A stretch of 10,158 bases of DNA from contig JASIBM010000663.1 of assembly GCA_030045175.1 (NCBI GenBank), positions 1 to 10,158 of the forward strand. The letters run 5' to 3'. This stretch comes from Streptosporangiaceae bacterium (lineage in GTDB: Bacteria > Actinomycetota > Actinomycetes > Streptosporangiales > Streptosporangiaceae). How positions within the stretch are numbered: the stretch's first letter is position 1; every line of letters begins with the position of its first letter. The position numbers and the translations under genes are program-made. A model generated the notes under the pieces. That model worked only from the letters and a program-made list of their open reading frames with translations. It was not told where the DNA came from and made no database searches. Positions 5,391-10,158 of the stretch are shown here, piece by piece.

Positions 5391-6055
5391 TGCCCGCTGC
5401 CTGCGTGTCCGCCTGCCATGCTCTCGCCGGACACCGCGCCGCCCTGGCTGCCAGGCACGGCGCGCCGCAGCCGCACCGCCCTGACCACGTAGTCGGCGCC
5501 GGTCAGCATGGTCACCACCAGGGCGGCGCCCATGATCACCAGCTTCAGCACGTTCAGGCCGATCGGCAGGACGTACAGGCCGATCGCGACAATCTGGAGC
5601 AACGTCTTGACCTTGCCGCCCCTGCTCGCCGGGATCACGCCTCGCCTGATCACCCAGAAGCGCAGCAGCGTCACGCCAACCTCCCGGGCCAAGATGAGCG
5701 CGGTCACCCACCCGGCGACCTCGCCGAGCACGGTCAGCGAGATCAGCGCCGACCCGGTCAGCGCCTTGTCGGCGATCGGGTCGGCGATCTTGCCGAAGTC
5801 CGTGATCAGCCCGCCGCGCCTGGCAAGCTCGCCGTCGAGCAAATCGGTGAAGGAGGCCGCGCCGAAGACGACGAACGCCGCGATCCGCCAGCCGGTCCCG
5901 CCCGTCATGAGGAAGACCACGAACACTGGCACCAAGGCAAGCCTGACCATGGTCAGCACGTTCGCGATGTTGATCAGCCTGGGCCGCGCCGCCGGGCCGG
6001 CCGCGTCAGGATCTGTCAATGGCTGAGGACTAGCCAACGGCTCGCGACTAGCCAA
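5387..6055 (-). CDS. pgsA: CDP-diacylglycerol-glycerol-3-phosphate 3-phosphatidyltransferase-like CDP-alcohol phosphotransferase
   Basis: The product is 222 aa. The complete CDP-alcohol phosphotransferase signature D-x2-D-G-x2-A-R-x8-G-x3-D-x3-D is present at about residues 71-96 (D71, D74, G75, A78, R79, G88, D92, D96); it binds the metal ions and CDP-lipid. Hydrophobic segments near 31-50, 57-70, 100-130, 151-170 and 172-188 fit the six-helix membrane fold. The usual role is making phosphatidylglycerol phosphate from CDP-diacylglycerol at the cytoplasmic membrane; other family members use inositol phosphate or other acceptors, so the exact acceptor rests on the conserved rimO-pgsA-cinA context. 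The start is uncertain: there is no ATG before Met36, within the first membrane segment. The TTG at 6055 overlaps rimO by 8 bp; TTG codons at 6037 and 6019 are alternatives, and none has a good Shine-Dalgarno sequence. Confidence 0.85.
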   Translation of the reverse strand: MASREPLASPQPLTDPDAAGPAARPRLINIANVLTMVRLALVPVFVVFLMTGGTGWRIAAFVVFGAASFTDLLDGELARRGGLITDFGKIADPIADKALTGSALISLTVLGEVAGWVTALILAREVGVTLLRFWVIRRGVIPASRGGKVKTLLQIVAIGLYVLPIGLNVLKLVIMGAALVVTMLTGADYVVRAVRLRRAVPGSQGGAVSGESMAGGHAGSGQ

Positions 6056-6056
6056 C
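6028..6056. repeat. 11-bp direct repeat at the rimO-pgsA junction
   Basis: GACTAGCCAAC occurs at 6028-6038 and again at 6046-6056, exactly 18 bp apart. On the minus strand both copies contain a TTG in the pgsA frame, and the upstream copy also supplies the rimO TAG stop. It gives pgsA two equivalent candidate start codons six codons apart and a short repeated N-terminal peptide (LASREP, LASPQP). Confidence 0.6.
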
Positions 6057-7556
6057 AGCGCCGTGGTGGCCGTTACCTGGCCCTTCGATCAGATCGGCGA
6101 TGAGGTCCACCCCCTCCGAGCCAGTCACCGCAGCAGCCGCGAGTTCTCCGATGCCGAGTCGCCGTCCGGCCCGGACCTCGGTGCTGCCATCGACCTCGGG
6201 AGCCTGGTGGGCCGCGCGCCCGCCGTATCGCCAGCAGCCACCGTTCCCGCCGGCCTCGACGAGCTCCTCGATCATGACAGCGACGGTCTCGCCCACCCGC
6301 TCGGCGGCCCGCTGGTCCATCAGCTCGTCCGCCAGCGCGGCCAGCGCCTCGACTCGCTCGGCTATCTCATCGGCGGGAACCTGGCCGGGCAGCGTCGCGG
6401 CCTCGGTCCCGTCCTCATCTGAGTACCCGAAGATGCCGATCGCATCCAGCCTGGCGTCGGCCAGGAACCGTTCGAGCTCGGCGACGTCGGCGTCGGTCTC
6501 CCCTGGGAACCCCACGATGAAGTTCGACCGGACGCCCGCCTCCGGTGCCAGCCGCCTGATCTGGCTGATCAGCTCGCAGAACCGCTCGCCGTCGCCGAAC
6601 CTGCGCATCGCCCGCAGCACCCGCCCGCTGGCGTGCTGGAACGACAGGTCGAAGTACGTGGCCACGCCAGCGGTCGACGTCATCACCTCGATCAGCCCCG
6701 GGCGCACCTCGGCCGGCTGGAGGTAGCTGACCCGCACCCGGTCGATGCCAGGCACCGCGGCGAGCCGTGGCAGCAGCGCCTCGAGCAACCGCAGGTCCCC
6801 GAGATCCTTGCCATAGGAGGTCGAGTTCTCGCTGACAAGCAGCAACTCCCTGACACCATGACCAGCCAGCCAGCCGGCCTCCGCGACCAGGTCATCAGGC
6901 CGCCGCGATATGAACGAGCCACGGAACGCCGGTATCGCGCAGAAACTGCACCGCCGGTCACAGCCAGAAGCGATCTTGAGCGGCGCGACGACACCGTCCC
7001 CTAGCCTGCGCCTGAGCACCCGGGGGCCCGACGGCGGAGCGACGCCATCTGGCAGGTCTTCGATCACAGCGATCCCGTGCCCTGGCAGGTGCCCGGCTCC
7101 GGCGCCCGGCCGGCCGGCCGGCGAGATCGGCAGCAACCGCCGCCGGTCCTTCGGCTCGTGCGCCGCCCACCGGCGCCCCGCCAGCACGTCGTCGAGCCGT
7201 CCGGCTATGTTCGCGTAGTCGTCAAAGCTCAGCACCTGCGCCTCGGGCAGCGCCTCAGCCAGCCCCGAGCCGTACCGCTCGGCCAGGCACCCGGCCGCGA
7301 CGACAGCCGCGCCCGACTCGGCGGCCGTCAGCAGCTCATCGATCGACTCTTGCTTGGCCGCCTGGATGAACCCGCACGTGTTCACCACCACCACGTCGGC
7401 CGTGCCCTCGGTAAGCTGCCAGCCACCGGCCTCCAGCCTCGCGGCGAGCTCTTCTGAGTCAACCTCATTCCTGGCGCAGCCGAGCGTCACCAGGCGCGCG
7501 GTCCGGCCACCAACCGAGCGCCCGGCTCCCGTCGATGCAGAACCGCGCGATGACAC
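6048..7556 (-). CDS. rimO: Ribosomal protein S12 aspartate methylthiotransferase RimO
   Basis: The product is 502 aa. RimO is a radical-SAM enzyme with two [4Fe-4S] clusters that adds a methylthio group to a conserved aspartate of S12. The N-terminal MTTase domain starts with RLVTLGCARNEVDSEE and holds its three cluster cysteines at about 27, 61 and 90. The radical-SAM motif C-x3-C-x2-C lies at 199, 203 and 206 in ASGCDRRCSFCAIP, followed by RGSFISRRPDDL. The C-terminal TRAM domain (about 415-490) contains GRAAHQAPEVDG, the RimO-type variant. About 50 residues rich in Gly, Pro and Arg separate the first two domains, making it longer than E. coli RimO (441 aa). The GTG at 7556 gives the expected N-terminus but has no Shine-Dalgarno sequence; a TAGTCT hexamer ends 6 bases upstream, so a leaderless message is possible. 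It lies 78 bp after the RodZ-like gene. Confidence 0.95.
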   Translation of the reverse strand: MSSRGSASTGAGRSVGGRTARLVTLGCARNEVDSEELAARLEAGGWQLTEGTADVVVVNTCGFIQAAKQESIDELLTAAESGAAVVAAGCLAERYGSGLAEALPEAQVLSFDDYANIAGRLDDVLAGRRWAAHEPKDRRRLLPISPAGRPGAGAGHLPGHGIAVIEDLPDGVAPPSGPRVLRRRLGDGVVAPLKIASGCDRRCSFCAIPAFRGSFISRRPDDLVAEAGWLAGHGVRELLLVSENSTSYGKDLGDLRLLEALLPRLAAVPGIDRVRVSYLQPAEVRPGLIEVMTSTAGVATYFDLSFQHASGRVLRAMRRFGDGERFCELISQIRRLAPEAGVRSNFIVGFPGETDADVAELERFLADARLDAIGIFGYSDEDGTEAATLPGQVPADEIAERVEALAALADELMDQRAAERVGETVAVMIEELVEAGGNGGCWRYGGRAAHQAPEVDGSTEVRAGRRLGIGELAAAAVTGSEGVDLIADLIEGPGNGHHGAVG

Positions 7557-7634
7557 ACCGGCAGACTACGGTAAGTCGCGACCTGCTGGTCCTCCCGCAC
7601 TCGCCTTCGGCTCGCTCGCGCAGGCGCAGGATGG

Positions 7635-8378
7635 TCAGCTCGCCTCGCGTGCCGGGTGCAGGCGCAGGGTCATCGTTCGCACCGCGCCAACCGGGATGGG
7701 GTTCCTCCCGTTCACCCTCAGCCTGATCGCGGCGGGGTTCGCGATGGTCATGGTGACCGCGCGTCGCTCGGTCCAGTGGGCAGACCGTCCCGCGTGGACC
7801 TCCCCGCGGTAGATGACCTGGCCGGTAGCCGAGATGAGCTGCACATAGCAGTTCTGCGCCGCGGTCAGGCTGATATCCAGCAGGCGCGGTCCGGGCTGCG
7901 CCGCGTGCGCCGACTGCGACTTCGCCTGGACCTGCGACCGCGCCTGCAGGCCGGTCCTGGCGGTGGTCTTGGCTGCCTGCCGGGGGGCTGGCGGCTGCGA
8001 CCGCCCGGCGTAGCGCTGATATGCGAAGGCGCCGCCCACGAGCACGACGACGATCGCGAGCGCCACGGTCCAGTTGGGCTTGCGCCGCTCCCTCAGCTTC
8101 ACGGGAACGACCGGCTGGAACACCTCCGCCGCGCTGATCAAGGGCGGCGCTCCCATCGTCGCGTCGTACTCGTCGATCAACGGCTGCGGATCGACCCCGA
8201 CCACGCCGGCGATGCTGCGAATATGACCCCGCGCATAGAAATCCCCCCCGCAGCCTGAGAAGTCGTCCTGCTCGATGCTGCGGATGATCGTTTCCCTGAT
8301 GCACGTGCGCTGGCTCACCGCCGTGATGGTGAGGCCCGCCTCGCGGCGCGCCTCCGCCAGCGTGCCCCCGATGCTCAC
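7635..8378 (-). CDS. RodZ-like membrane protein: N-terminal HTH, one transmembrane segment, C-terminal DUF4115
   Basis: The product is 247 aa. Residues 1-75 are the HTH_25 (RodZ-type) domain: MSIGGTLAEARREAGLTITAVSQRT, then IRETIIRSIEQDDFSGCGGDFYARGHIRSIA. A basic stretch (KLRERRKPNW, about 94-103) precedes a single membrane helix at about 104-120. A Gln/Ala/Ser-rich linker (125-163) leads to a beta-rich DUF4115/RodZ C-terminal domain (about 167-240), expected outside the membrane. RodZ links the cell-shape machinery to MreB in rods; in actinomycetes this gene regularly follows ftsK, but its role is less certain. I chose the GTG at 8378 because GGGGAGG lies 6 bases upstream and the S-I-G-x-T-L-A-E-A-R start is typical; a longer frame to 8444 would only add non-conserved residues. 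Confidence 0.85.
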   Translation of the reverse strand: MSIGGTLAEARREAGLTITAVSQRTCIRETIIRSIEQDDFSGCGGDFYARGHIRSIAGVVGVDPQPLIDEYDATMGAPPLISAAEVFQPVVPVKLRERRKPNWTVALAIVVVLVGGAFAYQRYAGRSQPPAPRQAAKTTARTGLQARSQVQAKSQSAHAAQPGPRLLDISLTAAQNCYVQLISATGQVIYRGEVHAGRSAHWTERRAVTMTIANPAAIRLRVNGRNPIPVGAVRTMTLRLHPAREAS

Positions 8379-8414
8379 GCCCGCCCTCCCCGCCACAACT
8401 CTCTGAGACCGGCT

Positions 8415-8456
8415 CATGCCCGCGCCTGGGCATGCCGACTCCACCCGGACCGGGTG
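8415..8456. other. Two perfect inverted repeats in the ftsK-rodZ spacer
   Basis: CATGCCC (8415-8421) and GGGCATG (8428-8434) form a 7-bp stem with a 6-base loop. Next to it CACCCGG-A-CCGGGTG (8442-8456) is a palindrome with 7-bp arms. Both lie in the 87 bp between the ftsK stop and the RodZ-like start. On the minus-strand transcript they could fold just after ftsK and lower readthrough or protect the ftsK 3' end. There is no U-tract, so factor-independent termination is not shown. Confidence 0.4.
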
Positions 8457-8465
8457 ACCCGCGCG

Positions 8466-10158
8466 TCATTCCCCGCGCAGCGAGGCGAGCAGATCAGCTA
8501 GGTCATCCGGCCGGATCAGGACGTCCCGCGCCTTGGATCCCTCCGAGGGCCCGACCACGCCGCGGCTCTCAAGCAGGTCCATCAGCCGCCCAGCCTTGGC
8601 GAACCCGACCCGTAGCTTGCGCTGCAACATCGACGTGGAACCGAACTGGGTGCTCACGATCAACTCGGCCGCCTGGAGCAGCAGTTCAAGGTCGTCGCCG
8701 ATGTCAGCGTCGACCTCGCGCTGCTTGCCCTCCGGCGCTGTCACGTCTTCGCGGTAATCCGGCTCGGCTTGCCGCTTGCAGTGCGCGACGATCTCGCGGA
8801 TCTCCTTCTCCGTGACGTACGCGTTCTGCAGCCTGATCGGCTTGCTCGCTCCCATCGGCAAGAACAGCGCGTCACCCTGGCCGACGAGCTTCTCCGCGCC
8901 GGGCTGGTCGAGGATCACCCGGCTGTCGGTCAGGCTCGACGTCGCGAACGCGAGCCGGGACGGCACGTTCGCCTTGATCAGCCCGGTGACCACGTCAACG
9001 CTCGGCCGCTGGGTCGCGAGCACCAGGTGAATGCCCGCCGCCCGGGCAAGCTGGGTGATCCGGACGATCGCGTCCTCGACGTCGCGCGGCGCCACCATCA
9101 TCAGGTCGGCCAGCTCGTCGACGATCACGAGCAGGTACGGATACGGCACGTACTCCCGCTCGCTGCCGGGCGGAGGGACCACCTTCCCCGCCCTGACGGC
9201 CTTGTTGAAGTCGTCCATGTGCCGGAACCCGGACGCCGCCAGATCGTCATACCGGCGGTCCATCTCGCCTACCACCCACTGCAAGGCGTCGGCCGCCCTC
9301 TTGGGGTTGGTGATGATCTGAGTTATCAGGTGCGGGATGCCCTGATAGGCGGTGAGCTCGACCCGCTTGGGGTCGATCAGGATCATCCGCACCTCATCCG
9401 GGGTCGCCCGAATTAGGATAGAGGTGATAAGTCCATTTATACAGGTACTCTTCCCGGCGCCGGTAGCCCCGGCGATGAGCATGTGCGGCATCTTCGCGAG
9501 GTTGGCCACCACGGTGCGGCCCTCGACGTCCTTGCCCAGCCCGACCACCATGGGGTGGTGGTCGGATTCGGCGACCGGCGACCGCAGCACGTCGCCCAGG
9601 CTGACGATCTCCCGGTCGGTGTTCGGGATCTCGATGCCGATCGCCGACTTCCCCGGGATCGGGGACAAGATCCGGACGTCCGCCGACTTGACCGCGTAGG
9701 CGATGTTCTTAGACAGCGCGGTGACCCGTTCGACCTTGACCGCCGGGCCTAGCTCGATCGCGTACCTCGTGACGGTCGGCCCCCGGCTGAAGCCGGTCAC
9801 CTGCGCGTCAACCTCGAACTGCTCGAGCACGGTGGTCAGCGCCTCGACCATCGCGTCGTTGGCCCGGGTCCGCGCCTTCGGCGCCGTGCCGGGCTTGAGC
9901 AGCGCCGATGGCGGCAACGTGTAGCTGGACGAGGACATCGGCAACGTGAGCTGCTCACCTGCCCGGCCGGTCCTGGGCGGCTGCGCCGCGCCGTCGGCGG
10001 AGACCGGCTCCGCCGGGTCGTCGGGCCCGAACCAGGACTTCCGCCAGGACGCCTCGGCACCCGATGCCAACCCAGCCCGGCCCGCCAGCCCATACGCCCC
10101 GGCGGCGAAATCCTCCGCGCCGTGCTGCCCGGGCCCGCCATGTCCAGGCCCGCGCTGA
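8466..10158 (-). CDS. ftsK: DNA translocase FtsK/SpoIIIE (5' end beyond the window)
   Basis: The last 563 codons are visible, and the frame stays open to the right edge, so the N-terminal membrane domain lies outside. A Gly/Pro/Ala-rich linker (to about 9900) precedes the translocase: an alpha-domain region (VTGFSRGPTVTRYAIELGPAVKVERV), Walker A GATGAGKS at 9447-9470, LIDPKRVELTAY, Walker B LLVIVDELADLMM near 9105, LVLATQRPSVDVVTG, and QNAYVTEKEIREIV. After an acidic stretch, the gamma winged-helix domain (AAELIVSTQFGSTSMLQRKLRVGFAKAGRLMDLLESRGVV) ends the protein; it reads DNA orientation sequences. The hexameric ATPase pumps chromosomal DNA through the division septum, in mycelial actinomycetes mainly at sporulation septa. 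The ATG-less frame start at 10070 is not real because the frame continues upstream. It ends 87 bp before the RodZ-like gene. Confidence 0.96.
   Translation of the reverse strand, partial: QRGPGHGGPGQHGAEDFAAGAYGLAGRAGLASGAEASWRKSWFGPDDPAEPVSADGAAQPPRTGRAGEQLTLPMSSSSYTLPPSALLKPGTAPKARTRANDAMVEALTTVLEQFEVDAQVTGFSRGPTVTRYAIELGPAVKVERVTALSKNIAYAVKSADVRILSPIPGKSAIGIEIPNTDREIVSLGDVLRSPVAESDHHPMVVGLGKDVEGRTVVANLAKMPHMLIAGATGAGKSTCINGLITSILIRATPDEVRMILIDPKRVELTAYQGIPHLITQIITNPKRAADALQWVVGEMDRRYDDLAASGFRHMDDFNKAVRAGKVVPPPGSEREYVPYPYLLVIVDELADLMMVAPRDVEDAIVRITQLARAAGIHLVLATQRPSVDVVTGLIKANVPSRLAFATSSLTDSRVILDQPGAEKLVGQGDALFLPMGASKPIRLQNAYVTEKEIREIVAHCKRQAEPDYREDVTAPEGKQREVDADIGDDLELLLQAAELIVSTQFGSTSMLQRKLRVGFAKAGRLMDLLESRGVVGPSEGSKARDVLIRPDDLADLLASLRGE

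Noticed and set aside
5391..5711. An N-terminal extension of cinA
   Set aside because: It would lie wholly inside pgsA in another frame and has no MoCF-domain similarity; the GTGA overlap at 5387-5390 gives a better start.
5405..6103. A 232-codon plus-strand frame opposite pgsA
   Set aside because: His/Gln/Arg-rich shadow of a gene with a perfect CDP-alcohol phosphotransferase motif.

Overview
The window is very GC-rich, with strong G/C third-position bias, GTG and TTG starts, and actinobacterial versions of ClgR, RodZ, FtsK, RimO and a CDP-alcohol phosphotransferase. It is chromosomal DNA from an actinomycete (class Actinomycetes). The gene order ftsK - rodZ-like - rimO - pgsA - cinA - clgR, with an lhr-type helicase nearby, resembles the conserved core-chromosome neighbourhood I know from Streptomyces and relatives. 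I cannot place the genus; the large low-complexity ClgR and a three-gene accessory group suggest a lineage outside the well-studied models.

Layout. 1-184 (+) is the 3' end of an Lhr-type helicase. 222-3177 (-) is a three-gene group, read from right to left: an ICMT-like membrane methyltransferase, a LURP-one-related (scramblase/Tubby-like) protein, and a membrane-anchored beta-propeller-like protein with a C-terminal FN3-like domain. A 208-bp divergent spacer then leads to an Rrf2-family regulator (3386-3850, +). A 233-bp convergent spacer holding small palindromes and a 27-bp tandem repeat separates it from the core minus-strand block. In transcription order that block is: ftsK (entering from beyond the right edge), a RodZ-like membrane HTH protein, rimO, pgsA, cinA and clgR, ending at 4084.

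How the genes relate. FtsK moves DNA at the septum; the RodZ-like protein probably links morphology and the membrane; RimO modifies ribosomal protein S12; PgsA commits CDP-diacylglycerol to anionic phospholipid; CinA/PncC recycles NMN; ClgR activates Clp protease and other proteostasis genes. rimO-pgsA and pgsA-cinA overlap by 8 and 4 bases, so these three are probably co-transcribed and translationally coupled. clgR has a 107-bp upstream gap and its own Shine-Dalgarno, so it may also have its own promoter.

No tRNA, rRNA, CRISPR array, insertion sequence or phage gene was seen. The core block is ordinary housekeeping. The more unusual points are the expanded ClgR whose stop codon lies in a tandem repeat, the accessory membrane/envelope trio, a possible leaderless promoter with an adjacent palindrome for the Rrf2 gene, and a patch of AT-rich codons just after the FtsK Walker A motif. 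I did not find convincing evidence of a new defence or mobile system here.
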